This document shows positions 54,285 through 63,492 of a stretch of DNA of 64,000 nucleotides, piece by piece. The DNA is from Mycetocola saprophilus. GTDB lineage: Bacteria; Actinomycetota; Actinomycetes; Actinomycetales; Microbacteriaceae. Below the pieces are notes generated by a model that saw only the letters and a list, made by a program, of their open reading frames with translations, was not told the DNA's origin and did not search any database. Made by a program: the position numbers and the translations under genes. Location of the stretch: assembly GCF_000718085.1 (NCBI RefSeq), contig NZ_JOEC01000003.1, forward strand, positions 62,001 to 126,000, in the 5' to 3' direction. The number at the start of each line of letters is the position of its first letter. Within the stretch, counting starts at the first letter, position 1.

Positions 54285-54938
54285 CTAGGAGGCTTGTGCT
54301 TCCGCTTCCTCATGCAGGCCGATCACACCGTAGTCCCAGCCCTTACGGCGGTAGACCACGCTGGAGCGGTCGGTGCGGGCATCGATGAAGAGGAAGAAGT
54401 CGTGTCCGACCAGTTCCATCCGGTCTACCGCCTCTTCCACGGTCATCCACTCGGCGGGGAACAGCTTCTCGCGAATCACCACGGGGCTGTAGGGCACGTC
54501 CTCTTCGGATTCCTCGATCACGGGGACGGATCCGGTGGCAACCGCGTTCAGGACATCAACGCCGGCAGCTTCGAGACCGATGGAGGTAAACCCCTCGGCG
54601 CTGGCCTCGTGCAGCGAGGTGCGACCGCGGCCCCGCAGGACCTTACGGCGGTCCTTCGAACGGCGAATGCGCTCCATCAGCTTCGCCATGGCGAGGTCAA
54701 ACGCCACGTATTGGTCGGATCCGGTGGCCTCCGCGCGAACCAGCGGGCCGGGACCCACGAGGGTGAGTTCCACCCGGTCTTCGCCGCGACGGCCGGACTT
54801 ATCGCTGTGCCGGGAAACCTTGACCTCAAACGAGATCGTCTTTTCCGCCAGGTGCTCGACCTTGGCGGACTTTTCCTCGACATAGTCACGGAAACGATCG
54901 GTGATCTTCAGGCCAAATCCTACGATGTTGGTTTCCAT
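54285..54938 (-). CDS. hpf: Ribosome hibernation promoting factor, long form
   Basis: A 217-residue long HPF that dimerises 70S ribosomes into inactive 100S particles in stationary phase. The N-terminal S30AE domain is residues 1-105 (ETNIVGFGLKITDRFRDYVE, VKVSRHSDKSGRRGEDRVEL) and ends in the basic RIRRSKDRRKVLRGRGR. A linker leads to the C-terminal dimerisation domain at about 155-210 (VVIREKLFPAEWMTVEEAVD, MELVGHDFFLFIDARTDRSS, VVYRRKGWDYGVIGL). It starts at ATG 54938 and lies upstream of secA on the same strand, with a terminator between. The 216-base gap above it holds no visible gene. Confidence 0.97.
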   Translation of the reverse strand: METNIVGFGLKITDRFRDYVEEKSAKVEHLAEKTISFEVKVSRHSDKSGRRGEDRVELTLVGPGPLVRAEATGSDQYVAFDLAMAKLMERIRRSKDRRKVLRGRGRTSLHEASAEGFTSIGLEAAGVDVLNAVATGSVPVIEESEEDVPYSPVVIREKLFPAEWMTVEEAVDRMELVGHDFFLFIDARTDRSSVVYRRKGWDYGVIGLHEEAEAQAS

Positions 54939-55154
54939 GTGGACCTCCAGTCAGGGCGTGCCACCAGTTGATCCCGGCGGTCCTTTCACGCCTTTAGCCC
55001 CCACCGTAGCCCCCTTTCCTAGACTTGTCATCAGAAAACTTGGATCCGATGTTTTCCGGGCGTGCCCCGTTCGGGCAGAGCCTGAGAATCCGCACAAAAA
55101 ACGGCGGCAGGGCGCGCATTTTGCGCCCCGCCACCGCCCCAAACCGATCCCGGG

Positions 55155-55703
55155 TTACAGGTTCACCAGCGTCTTGGACCTGTCTTTCTGGGCCAGGAAG
55201 AACCCGCAGGCGGCGATCGCCCAGCCCCACACCGCATGCCCAAAAGCCTCGGAGAAGTGCTCCTCCCAGGGCTGGTTCCAGGCGGCGGGGACCGTTCCCA
55301 TCGCCGGCATCAGAATCAGGTGGAAGAAGACCCAGACCACAAGCCCGAAGGCCGCGCCCTGCCACAGCGAGGTGATCGGCAAATACTGGGCGGCGAAGAG
55401 GTACACCATGGCGCACACAATCGAGAAGGCAAAGTGGATGATCAGCGCCACATAGAAGACCTTCTGATCCCCGAAGAGGACGAAGGAGTGGGTTTGCTCC
55501 GAGGTCATCCCGAACTGCTCAAGCAGCGTCTGGGGTGGATTGGTCGCGTTTCTCTCGATGCTGCGCGGCGGGAAAATGACCTCCCATCCGATCTTCACCA
55601 TTCCGGAAATCATCCCGGCAATGAAGCCAAACCAGAGGCTCTTCAGGATGATTGCGCCCACCGGAGCGAGCGGCTTTGTTAGCTTAAACACGGATTCCCC
55701 CAC
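55155..55703 (-). CDS. YagU-like inner-membrane protein (DUF1440)
   Basis: A 182-residue protein with four hydrophobic segments (LKSLWFGFIAGMISGMVKIG; VFYVALIIHFAFSIVCAMVY; LWQGAAFGLVVWVFFHLILM; AVWGWAIAACGFFLA). It carries the YagU-type PPRSIERNATNPPQTLLEQF segment. E. coli YagU is linked to acid resistance; the molecular role is unknown. It starts at GTG 55703. Its leader contains a perfect inverted repeat at 55718-55755, which may be an operator. Confidence 0.82.
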   Translation of the reverse strand: MGESVFKLTKPLAPVGAIILKSLWFGFIAGMISGMVKIGWEVIFPPRSIERNATNPPQTLLEQFGMTSEQTHSFVLFGDQKVFYVALIIHFAFSIVCAMVYLFAAQYLPITSLWQGAAFGLVVWVFFHLILMPAMGTVPAAWNQPWEEHFSEAFGHAVWGWAIAACGFFLAQKDRSKTLVNL

Positions 55704-55717
55704 ACATATTGACCCCC

Positions 55718-55755
55718 AAAATTACGTCAGTAGCGACGAACCCCAGCGTAATTTT
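55718..55755. promoter_or_regulatory. Inverted repeat upstream of the YagU-like gene
   Basis: AAAATTACG (55718-55726) and CGTAATTTT (55747-55755), perfect 9-base arms with 20 bases between, 15 bases upstream of the start. Further out, TCCGCAATTTCG occurs twice in direct orientation (about 55829 and 55902) in the same 240-base gap. Regulator-binding sites are likely; no protein can be assigned. Confidence 0.45.
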
Positions 55756-55943
55756 TGCGACAAACCACTGTCAATACGGGCGGCCGCCATTTCGCGAAAC
55801 ACCACGGTAGCGTGGGTCTCACGATCCGCAATTTCGGCCCAATAACGTGATAAATACGCGGCTCTTTACTCTAGCTTCACCCCCAACGAGGCCAACACTG
55901 GTCCGCAATTTCGACCATCTATATGCGACAGTGGTTGTATGCA

Positions 55944-56756
55944 TCAGGCGAAACGAGCCGCACGGGCAAGGACCAGCACTCCCGCCGGGAGCAGCCCCGC
56001 GTCCCGAAGGGCCCGCACGGCCTCACGCAGCGTGGCACCACTCGTGCACACATCATCGACCACCCAGAGGTTGGGGCTTCGGAGCGCCGGGGAGGTGCCG
56101 GATCGAGCCGAGACTCGAGCCACCGAGCCCCGGGGACGAACCCTCAGCGTCCCCGCCAGATTCTGGGCACGCTCGGCGGAGCTCAGACCCAGCTGATCGC
56201 GCGGTGTGTGCGCCCATTCGAGCAGCCGCAGGGGTGGATGGCCGGTGCGCCGGATCAGCATATCGACCGGGTGATACCCACGGCGAGTAAATCCGGCGGC
56301 ACGGCCCGGGATGGGAACCAGGAGAGCCGGAGACGAACGCGTGCCCCCGTTGGCGGCCTCGATGGTCTTGGCCAGGGGCGCGGCCAGGGCACCGGCGAGG
56401 TCAACCCGATGGTGATTCTTGAAGTCGAGCACCAACCGCGAGACGGGATCGTGATACCGCAGTGCCCAAAGCAGCCGGATATCGGGTGAACGAGCACCGG
56501 GCAGCCGGATATCGGGTGAACGAGCACCGGGCAGCCGCGATCCGGGCGCGTGGGCAGCAGGCATGCGAGCGCCCGGCGGCGGGGTGGGCGGAGCATCGGG
56601 CAGCCGGCCCTCGCGTGGTGTCGCCGAGGCGAGCACCACGCGGCATCCGGGACAGAGCCCGGACACCGGCCAGCGTGGATCGGCCGGAAGTCCGCATCCC
56701 GCGCAGGGAACGGGGACGAAGCAGCCCAGGGCAAAGGAAGCGATTCGAGTGGTCAT
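55944..56756 (-). CDS. ComF family protein (phosphoribosyltransferase domain)
   Basis: A 270-residue ComFC-like protein. An N-terminal zinc-ribbon (VPCAGCG and GLCPGCR) is followed by LLWALRYHDPVSRLVLDFKN, LLVPIPGRAAGFTRRGYHPV, and the PRTase PRPP loop LWVVDDVCTSGATLREAVRA. In naturally competent bacteria ComFC is needed for transforming-DNA uptake or recombination; many actinobacteria keep it with unclear role. The ATG at 56756 (MTTRIASFALGC) is chosen; a TTG-started longer frame to 56849 lacks a site. Between zinc ribbon and core, a 30-base tandem duplication (56471-56530) adds a repeated LPGARSPDIR. Confidence 0.88.
   Translation of the reverse strand: MTTRIASFALGCFVPVPCAGCGLPADPRWPVSGLCPGCRVVLASATPREGRLPDAPPTPPPGARMPAAHAPGSRLPGARSPDIRLPGARSPDIRLLWALRYHDPVSRLVLDFKNHHRVDLAGALAAPLAKTIEAANGGTRSSPALLVPIPGRAAGFTRRGYHPVDMLIRRTGHPPLRLLEWAHTPRDQLGLSSAERAQNLAGTLRVRPRGSVARVSARSGTSPALRSPNLWVVDDVCTSGATLREAVRALRDAGLLPAGVLVLARAARFA
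56471..56530. repeat. Perfect 30-bp tandem repeat inside comF
   Basis: Two identical 30-base units, 56471-56500 and 56501-56530, starting GCAGCCGGATATCGGGTGAA. A degraded third unit follows at 56531. In frame, each encodes ten residues. Confidence 0.9.
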
Positions 56757-56865
56757 GGGACCATTCTGATTCGCGGGTGCGGAGGGAGGCGTGAGGTTGT
56801 CGAACCTGTGGAGAACGGGTTCGGTTACCGGGGTTGTGGAGGAAGACAATAAGGGCGGGAAAACC

Positions 56866-58569
56866 CTATTCCACCCGCTCGACGGCCCCCTGCTGGGTCG
56901 CGATCACCCGCACGTCCGTGGCCACCTGCTGCCAGGATCCCGAACGCCACTGCATCATTCGCCCGCCCTCGGCCAACACCCGCAGCTGATTCTCCGAGCT
57001 GCCACCCACGAGCTCATGCCCGCCGGACACGGTCACCAGACTCTCGCTGCGCCCGCCGATCGTGGACTGCACAATCTGAGCAATCCCCTGATCATTGGTT
57101 CCCAGCGATGCCACCGAGTTTTCGTCCACCCAGGTGGCCGAGGTTGCCGAGCCCGCGGCCGCGGGCACCCGAATCGGTTCTCCCAGCTTGGACGGGACGC
57201 CGTTTTCATCCTTCTGAATGCCGGCCACCAACAGGGTACTTCGCCCGCCGGAGACCACGAAGGCCAGCACCCGCGTTCCATCACGCGAGACCTGCAGCGA
57301 GACGATCTGTGAGGCGTCCGGCCAGCTTGCGGCTACCGGATGCTGCTTGCCGTCCGGGGTGATCGCCAGGATCTCCCCAGGCGCATCGGTGGGAACCGTC
57401 CAAATATTGCCGGCCTCGTCGATACTCGGCGCGATCAGGTGCGGACGCGCGTCCACCAGCAGCGGACCCGCCGGCCGGATCGCCGAGACTCCGCTGGGGG
57501 CGAGCGCGGCAATCAGCTGCCGGGCACCGTCGATGGCCACCGCACTGGGGTTCAGCGACTCGACCTGGGTCGAGAGCACCGCGAGCTTTTCCAACCGGTC
57601 ATCGGTCTGGAATCCAAACCCGTCCTTGGTCAGCACCAGGGCGCGCGGGTCGGTCCGCGCGCCGGAGATGGTGAGCGGCACCGCCTCCTGGGTCACCCCG
57701 TTAATGCTCAGCGAGATTGCCTTGATCGAGGAGACCTCGGACAGGCTCTCGGTGAGCTGCGCCTTCATCCGGCGCAGGGTGAGATCGTCCTGGCCGCCGG
57801 CCTCACGATTGAGGTTGATACTGGCCACGCTGTTTTCCACCGGGACCGCGTCCGAGAGCAAGCGGGTGCCCTCGGGGAAGGCCGTCGAGACGGCCCCCGC
57901 GAGCCAGGGGCTCGGGCCCGCCAGGAGCGCCTTGACCACGTTGGTCGAGGTGGAGGATCGCGAGGGGAACCACCGCACCTCGGGCACCAGCACGCTCCAG
58001 CTCGGGTCGAAGAAGCGCAGCGTGTAGGGCTTAAACACCTCGCGGAACTTCACCGGATCGAGGATGATCCCATCCGGAGCCCCGGAAATCCGCCACTGGC
58101 CATCCACCCGGGCAAAGGTGAAGTCCAGCTGGATGGACGAGCTGCCAAAGGACGGGGTGTACTGGCCGGTGCTGTCCACGGCCGCCTCGGGGCTCGTGGT
58201 CAGGACCAGTCCGTCGGTCGCATCGTTCGGTGCAATCTTGCGCTGCTCGGCCTGATCCATGATCGTGCGGGCATCGGGCTTCCAGGATCCCGCCAGGGTC
58301 GCGGTCAGGAATTCCCGCGCCGTCGCATAGTTGCCCGCGGGGCTGGCCGCGGCCTCGATAAAGCCGGTGAGGATCTCCTCGCGGCTCGCGTCCTTTTCCG
58401 GACCGCGAGCCAGGAACACCACCTCGGGGCCCTCGGGACGGTCCACCGCGTGACCGGCGTTCACGCCGCCTCCCCGGGGAATGGTGGCGCATCCGGAGAT
58501 CAGCAGTAGGGCAACAACCGCGCCGACCAGGGCCGTGCCCCGGCGACGCCAGGTGGTGGAGATACTCAT
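56866..58569 (-). CDS. lpqB: MtrAB-associated lipoprotein LpqB
   Basis: A 567-residue extracellular lipoprotein that binds the sensor domain of MtrB and tunes MtrAB signalling in cell-wall and division control. The signal peptide MSISTTWRRRGTALVGAVVA is followed by lipobox LLISGC. A GerMN domain lies at about residues 195-300 (STSTNVVKALLAGPSPWLAG, PVENSVASINLNREAG). A beta-propeller-like C-terminal LpqB domain follows (LIAPSIDEAGNIWTV, IVSLQVSRDGTRVLAFVVSG). The start codon overlaps the mtrB stop by four bases. Confidence 0.96.
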   Translation of the reverse strand: MSISTTWRRRGTALVGAVVALLLISGCATIPRGGGVNAGHAVDRPEGPEVVFLARGPEKDASREEILTGFIEAAASPAGNYATAREFLTATLAGSWKPDARTIMDQAEQRKIAPNDATDGLVLTTSPEAAVDSTGQYTPSFGSSSIQLDFTFARVDGQWRISGAPDGIILDPVKFREVFKPYTLRFFDPSWSVLVPEVRWFPSRSSTSTNVVKALLAGPSPWLAGAVSTAFPEGTRLLSDAVPVENSVASINLNREAGGQDDLTLRRMKAQLTESLSEVSSIKAISLSINGVTQEAVPLTISGARTDPRALVLTKDGFGFQTDDRLEKLAVLSTQVESLNPSAVAIDGARQLIAALAPSGVSAIRPAGPLLVDARPHLIAPSIDEAGNIWTVPTDAPGEILAITPDGKQHPVAASWPDASQIVSLQVSRDGTRVLAFVVSGGRSTLLVAGIQKDENGVPSKLGEPIRVPAAAGSATSATWVDENSVASLGTNDQGIAQIVQSTIGGRSESLVTVSGGHELVGGSSENQLRVLAEGGRMMQWRSGSWQQVATDVRVIATQQGAVERVE

Positions 58570-60215
58570 GCGGTAGTCCCCTCAAAATCGGTTTCGTCGG
58601 GGCCGTCGGCACCCGCATCCGCGGGCTCCAACGGCAGCGGGGATGCCCCCAGGGCCGCGGCGTCCTCACCCTGGTGGCGGGGCAGCAGCAGGCGGAAATT
58701 GGATCCGGCACCGGGACTGGACCACACCGCCAGGGTTCCCCCGTGCAGCTGAGCATCCTCGAGCGCGATCGCCAGGCCCAGTCCGGTTCCACCGATGGTC
58801 CGGCGACGCGACGGGTCCGCCCGCCAGAAGCGATCAAACGCGCGGGCGGCATCGGTTTCGTTCATGCCGAGGCCGTAGTCGCGCACGGTGAGCGCGACGG
58901 TGGTCGCGGTGGAATCGATGGTCATCACAACCGGGCGGCCCTCGCCGTGCTCGATCGCGTTGCCCAGCAGGTTGTTGACGATCCGGCGAATCCGGCGCGG
59001 GTCCATATCCACCGGGCCGTATCCCCCGGGGGCCAGCACGATCAGGCGGGTGCCGCTCTGATCCGCGAGCTGCTGCATGCCGTCGGCGCAGTCGCGCACG
59101 AGTCCGGGCAGGCTCACCGGTTCCATTTCCAGCTGAATCGATCCGGCGTCATAGCGACTGATTTCCAGGAGATCGGCCAGCAGCAGTTCGAAGCGCTGCG
59201 TCTGCGTGTGGAGCAGCTCGACCGTGCGCCCGGTGGTGGGCGAGAAGTCCTCGCGCTGGTCGTACAGCACGTCCCCGGCCAGGCGAATCGTGGTCAGCGG
59301 CGTGCGCAGTTCATGGGACACATCGGAGACGAAGCGCTGCTGCACGCTGGACAGCGCCGCGAGCTTCTGGATCTGGCCCTGCATGCTGTCGGCCATCCGG
59401 TTGAACGAACGTCCCAGGGTGGCCAGCTCATCCTGACCGCGCACCGGAATGCGCACCTCCAGGTCACCGGCGGCCAGCTTGGCCGAGGTCTGCGCGGCCA
59501 CCCGGACCGGGTCGGCGACCAGGCGCACCACGACCCAGGCGACCCCGCCCACCAGGAGCAGCAGCACCAGGCCGCCCACCAGGAGCGAGCGCTGGACAAA
59601 GCCCAGGGTCTCCTCGGTACTGGCCAGGTTGTAGCCGATGTACACCTCGTAGGCAGCCCCATCGGGTAGGCGCACCTGGCCTCCCACGATCAGGCCGGGA
59701 TCGGTGTGTTCGCCGCTGGCGGCGAGCGCCGTGGATTGCCACCACAGGCCGTCGGGGTTCTTTTGAACCGTGCGGCGCAGCTCGGCGCTGATCACCTCGC
59801 CCTGCAGCCCGGGGGCCACAAAGTCCTGCGGCGCGGTCGCGCTAAAGGGCTGATCGGGGACGCGGAAGGCGGCGACCAACGGGCTGCCCGACGCCTGGGC
59901 GAGGTCGGTTCGGGCGGTGGTCATCAGCGCCTGAAAGTCCACCCGAGACTCCGCAGTCGAGGAATCCAGGGTGCGCTGGGCGGTGTCCAGTGCTCGCCGG
60001 GTATCACTCTGGGCCTGCGATGCCCGGGACTGATAGAGATCGCTCCCGATCGAGATCGTCATGTATCCGCTGGAGAGCATGATCGCCAGCGCGCTGAGCA
60101 CCATGGTGATCGTCACCGCGCGGAATTGCAGCGAGTGTCGCCACGCACGCATGATCCCGCGAGGAATTCCCCGCCAGCGGCGGAGCCGAACCGCGGAGAA
60201 GTAGTCTTCGGGCAT
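58566..60215 (-). CDS. mtrB: Sensor histidine kinase MtrB
   Basis: A 549-residue membrane kinase of the essential MtrAB two-component system. Transmembrane helix 1 is near residues 33-53 (AVTITMVLSALAIMLSSGYM), then an extracellular sensor domain to about 200. Helix 2 is SLLVGGLVLLLLVGGVAWVV, followed by HAMP (PVRVAAQTSAKLAAGDLEVR) and HisKA with the acceptor His in SDVSHELRTPLTTIRLAG. The HATPase follows (VNNLLGNAIEHGEGRPV; TIGGTGLGLAIALEDAQLHG). It starts at ATG 60215, 9 bases after mtrA, and overlaps lpqB by four bases. Confidence 0.97.
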   Translation of the reverse strand: MPEDYFSAVRLRRWRGIPRGIMRAWRHSLQFRAVTITMVLSALAIMLSSGYMTISIGSDLYQSRASQAQSDTRRALDTAQRTLDSSTAESRVDFQALMTTARTDLAQASGSPLVAAFRVPDQPFSATAPQDFVAPGLQGEVISAELRRTVQKNPDGLWWQSTALAASGEHTDPGLIVGGQVRLPDGAAYEVYIGYNLASTEETLGFVQRSLLVGGLVLLLLVGGVAWVVVRLVADPVRVAAQTSAKLAAGDLEVRIPVRGQDELATLGRSFNRMADSMQGQIQKLAALSSVQQRFVSDVSHELRTPLTTIRLAGDVLYDQREDFSPTTGRTVELLHTQTQRFELLLADLLEISRYDAGSIQLEMEPVSLPGLVRDCADGMQQLADQSGTRLIVLAPGGYGPVDMDPRRIRRIVNNLLGNAIEHGEGRPVVMTIDSTATTVALTVRDYGLGMNETDAARAFDRFWRADPSRRRTIGGTGLGLAIALEDAQLHGGTLAVWSSPGAGSNFRLLLPRHQGEDAAALGASPLPLEPADAGADGPDETDFEGTTA

Positions 60216-60224
60216 CTCGGGCCG

Positions 60225-60905
60225 CTACTCGGCGCTCCCGGCTCGGTAACCGACTCCGCGCACGGTCATCACGATGCGTGGGTTATCCGGGTCCAGCTCG
60301 ACCTTTGAGCGCAGACGCTGAACGTGCACGTTGACCAGGCGCGTATCGGCCTTGTAGTGGTATCCCCACACCTGTTCCAGCAGCGCCTCGCGGCTGAAGA
60401 CCTGGGCCGGCTTGGCGGCCAGGGCGTGCAGGAGGTCAAATTCCAGCGGGGTGAGGTTGATCCGCGAGGAACCCCGCCGCACCTCGTGTCCGGCCACATC
60501 GAGGATCAGGTCGCCGATGGCCAGCTCGGTCGCCGAGGCCTCGCTTGCCGGGCGCAGCCGGGTCCGCACTCGGGCCACCAGCTCCTTGGGGTTGAAGGGC
60601 TTCACGATGTAGTCATCGGCACCGGATTCGAGACCCTTCACGACGTCCGCGGTGTCCGACTTGGCCGTCAGCATGATGATCGGCACACCGGATTCCTGAC
60701 GCAGGCGGGTGCAGATCTCGATCCCGTCCATTCCGGGCAGCATCAAATCGAGCAGCACCAGATCGGGCTTGTGCTCGTGGAAAGCGTCGACGGCGGCGGC
60801 ACCGTCGGCGCAAAACTCCGGCTCAAAGCCCTCGGTGCGCAGCACGATCCCGATCATCTCGGCCAGCGCCGTGTCGTCATCAACCACCAAAATGCGTGGA
60901 GTCAT
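60225..60905 (-). CDS. mtrA: Response regulator MtrA
   Basis: A 226-residue OmpR/PhoB-type regulator. The receiver has ILVVDDDTALAEMIG (acidic pocket), phospho-acceptor Asp in LVLLDLMLPGMDGIEICTRL (D at about residue 53), conserved Thr and Lys in IIMLTAKSD and DDYIVKPFNPKEL. The winged helix is INLTPLEFDLLHALAAKPAQ followed by VNVHVQRLRSKVELDP. It controls cell division and peptidoglycan hydrolase genes in actinobacteria. It is the first gene of mtrA-mtrB-lpqB. Its leader has small hairpins: GGGGAA/TTCCCC at 60948-60965 and GTCTCC/GGAGAC at 60980-60997. Confidence 0.97.
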   Translation of the reverse strand: MTPRILVVDDDTALAEMIGIVLRTEGFEPEFCADGAAAVDAFHEHKPDLVLLDLMLPGMDGIEICTRLRQESGVPIIMLTAKSDTADVVKGLESGADDYIVKPFNPKELVARVRTRLRPASEASATELAIGDLILDVAGHEVRRGSSRINLTPLEFDLLHALAAKPAQVFSREALLEQVWGYHYKADTRLVNVHVQRLRSKVELDPDNPRIVMTVRGVGYRAGSAE

Positions 60906-61156
60906 CGATCCCGTTCTCAGTATTCGCCGCGGGTTTGCACCGCGCAGGGGGAAACACAGTTCCCCTCACACTACCCGTTGTCTCCGGTTTTGGAGACGTA
61001 TTCTGCCAGCCACGGCCGTTTCGCGCCCGATCGGGGGGCCATAGACGACAAAATCCGGGCCGCTTTGGTCTCGCCGGGTGTGACTCTGCCCACGCGACGA
61101 CTCGGTGTGTCACGATGGAGGCACGCTAGCCGATCCGATAGCCGAGGAGAACTCCG

Positions 61157-62839
61157 GTGACCGACCCACGTTCACAGCACCAGCCCGAGCAGAATGATGC
61201 ACGCTCGGGTGGGTTTGACCCGGGAATTCCGGCGTTCACCCCGCCCTCCGCCGGTCCGGCAGACCCCTCCACCGCGGTCCCCAGCTGGACCACTCCGGGA
61301 TACCCCACCGCTCCCCCGGCACCCGCTCCGGGCGGATCCATGCCGGGTTCGGGCATGCCGAATCGGGGATATCCTGCCCCCGGATCCGCGGGTCCCGGCG
61401 GCGGTCCGTCTGCCAACCAGTGGCAGGCTGCCCCCAAACCGGGGCTCATTCCGCTGCGACCGCTCGCCTTCGGCACGCTGATGGGCGCGCCGTTTCGAGT
61501 CCTGACCCGCAATCCTCGGGCGAGCCTGGGCAGCGCCCTGCTCCTGCAGGCCCCGATCAGCATCATCTCCCTGTTGGTCGCCGGGTTCGGCATGGTCTGG
61601 TTCACCAATCGGATTTCCAACGCCTCCTACGCCGACCGCGTTGAGATCGCACTCGGCGGCGGGGCGGTACTGCTGCTCCTGCTACTGATTCCAACCCTGC
61701 TCTCGGCGCTGAGCGTCGCCTTCCTCCAGGGGGTCCTGGTGAGCGAGGTTTCGCGCGCAACGATCGGTGAAAAGCGGCGGATGGGCGAGCTCTGGAAGGC
61801 CGTGTGGCCCCGGGTTGGGCCGCTGTTCCTCTTCAGCCTGTTGCAGATTGCGGCCATGACCGTCGCGGTGATCGTGATCGCCGGGGCCGTGATCGCGTTC
61901 ATCGCCACCAACTCCGACAACTGGGGCTGGGCGATTCTCGCCGGTTTCCTATTGGGTGCCGGCTTCTTCCTGCTGTTTGCCTGGTTGCTGATCAAGACCT
62001 CCCTGGTCCCCAGCGTAATTGTGCTGGAGCGCCGCGGGCTTGGGGCCGCGATCCAGCGGTCCTGGCGCCTCACCAATGGATACTTCTGGAAGACTCTGGG
62101 GATTCAGCTCCTGGTCTACATGATCGTCTCCACGGTCAGTCAGATCGTGATCTTCCCCATTTCCATCGCGATCAGCCTGCTGACCACCCTCTTCATGCCC
62201 ACCGGTGAGACCGACATGTACGGTGCGGTGATCAGCCAGGCGGTGCCGAGCCTGATCGTCGGGGTGGTGTCGCTGCTGATTGGTTCGATCACCGTCGTGG
62301 TGCAGTCCTCGGTGGTGGCGCTGATCTATATCGATCTGCGCATGCGGAAGGAGGGTCTGGACATCGACCTGCTGCGCTATGTCGAGGCCGGAGCGACCAC
62401 GAGTGGTCTGCCGGATCCCTTTACCGTGGTGCGGCAGGAGTCCGCGGCCTCGGCCGGGCGGTATCGTTCGGGGGGACCGGCCGGTCCGCAGGGCTATCCG
62501 GCTCCGGGCTATCCCGCAGCCCCCGGCTATCCCGCGGCTCCCGGCTATCCCGCAGCCCCCGGCTATCCCGCGGCTCCGGGCTATCCCGCAGCCCCCGGAT
62601 ATCCCGCGGCTCCCGGGTCCCGGGGGCCCGCGGCACCCGGCTACCCGGCCACACCGGGCTACCCCGCCGCTCCCGGATACCAGCCCGTGCCCGGCACGCA
62701 GACCGCCCCGGGCTATCCGACCACCCCCAGTTCTCAGGGGCCCACCACCCCGGGCACCCAGCACTCCGCCGGCCCCAACTACCCGGCACCGCCCACCGGT
62801 GCCCCCGCCCCGCGTACCCCGGAATCGGGAGACCAATGA
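61157..62839 (+). CDS. Membrane protein with glycerophosphodiesterase-type membrane domain and GYPAAP repeats
   Basis: A 560-residue protein. It has a Pro/Gly-rich N-terminus (residues 1-95), six or so hydrophobic segments between about 115 and 400 resembling the membrane domain of glycerophosphoryl diester phosphodiesterases, and no catalytic GDPD domain. The C-terminal 120 residues consist of six-residue GYPAAP repeats. It starts at GTG 61157 with GAGGAG upstream and overlaps the next gene by four bases. In actinobacteria it leads the DUF4129-DUF4350-MoxR gene set beside mtrAB; function unknown. Confidence 0.8.
   Translation: MTDPRSQHQPEQNDARSGGFDPGIPAFTPPSAGPADPSTAVPSWTTPGYPTAPPAPAPGGSMPGSGMPNRGYPAPGSAGPGGGPSANQWQAAPKPGLIPLRPLAFGTLMGAPFRVLTRNPRASLGSALLLQAPISIISLLVAGFGMVWFTNRISNASYADRVEIALGGGAVLLLLLLIPTLLSALSVAFLQGVLVSEVSRATIGEKRRMGELWKAVWPRVGPLFLFSLLQIAAMTVAVIVIAGAVIAFIATNSDNWGWAILAGFLLGAGFFLLFAWLLIKTSLVPSVIVLERRGLGAAIQRSWRLTNGYFWKTLGIQLLVYMIVSTVSQIVIFPISIAISLLTTLFMPTGETDMYGAVISQAVPSLIVGVVSLLIGSITVVVQSSVVALIYIDLRMRKEGLDIDLLRYVEAGATTSGLPDPFTVVRQESAASAGRYRSGGPAGPQGYPAPGYPAAPGYPAAPGYPAAPGYPAAPGYPAAPGYPAAPGSRGPAAPGYPATPGYPAAPGYQPVPGTQTAPGYPTTPSSQGPTTPGTQHSAGPNYPAPPTGAPAPRTPESGDQ
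62491..62690 (+). repeat. 18-bp repeats coding GYPAAP
   Basis: Successive copies of GGCTATCCCGC(A/G)GC(C/T)CC(C/G/T), six or more near-perfect in a row around 62509-62616, with looser copies either side. Wobble bases alternate between two variants, pointing to duplication of 36-base pairs of units. Confidence 0.85.
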
Positions 62840-63492
62840 GTGTGCGTCTCGCCGAGCCTCCCCTCACCCCGGACGCCCCGGAGGCGCATGACTGGCTGAG
62901 CAACGAGCTCACCAAGCCCGAGTATGCGGCGGCCACCCCCAATCTGTTTGATCGTCTGGTAACCGAGTTCCTCGGGTGGCTGGGACGCCTGTTCTCGGGC
63001 TCCATCGACGGCCCCGGGGACTGGGTACCGGTGCTCCTGCTCCTCCTGCTGGCCGCCGCTGTGGTTGCCGCGATCCTGATCTGGGGGCGTCCGCGACTCA
63101 ACCGTGCGCGCGCGTCAACCACACAGGCGCTGTTTGGCGAACGGGACACCCGATCCGCGGCCGAGATTCGCGCCGCGGCGGCGCGGGCGGCCGCGGCCGG
63201 TAACTATGACCTCGCGGTCCTCGAGGGCTACCGGGCGCTGTGTCGCGACCTGGATGAGCGCACGATTATCGTGCTGGATCCGGGGAGCACCGCCCACCAG
63301 GCCGCCGGTGCCGCGAGCCGTGCCTTCCCCGCGTTCGGCGAGGTTCTGGCCCGGACCGCCAACGACTTCGACGCGGTGCGCTACCTCTCCGTACCCGCGA
63401 CCGCCCAGCAGTGGGAACGCATCCGCAGCACCGACGAGAGCCTGCGCGCCCAGCGTCCGGTGCTTGCCGACATGGTCTCGGAGGTGCGGTGA
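62836..63492 (+). CDS. DUF4129 domain-containing membrane protein
   Basis: A 218-residue protein with one membrane helix at residues about 62-82 (WVPVLLLLLLAAAVVAAILI). A DUF4129 domain follows: AAEIRAAAARAAAAGNYDLA, VLEGYRALCRDLDERTIIVL, GSTAHQAAGAASRAFPAFGE and FDAVRYLSVPATAQQWERIR. The family is often fused to transglutaminase-like proteins, and its function is not known. It starts at ATG 62836 in a four-base overlap, and the following gene begins in a TGATG overlap. Confidence 0.85.
   Translation: MSVRLAEPPLTPDAPEAHDWLSNELTKPEYAAATPNLFDRLVTEFLGWLGRLFSGSIDGPGDWVPVLLLLLLAAAVVAAILIWGRPRLNRARASTTQALFGERDTRSAAEIRAAAARAAAAGNYDLAVLEGYRALCRDLDERTIIVLDPGSTAHQAAGAASRAFPAFGEVLARTANDFDAVRYLSVPATAQQWERIRSTDESLRAQRPVLADMVSEVR

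Noticed and set aside
62491..62690. Regular short repeats that might suggest a CRISPR array
   Set aside because: No unique spacers; the repeats are in-frame codons for GYPAAP inside a coding region.
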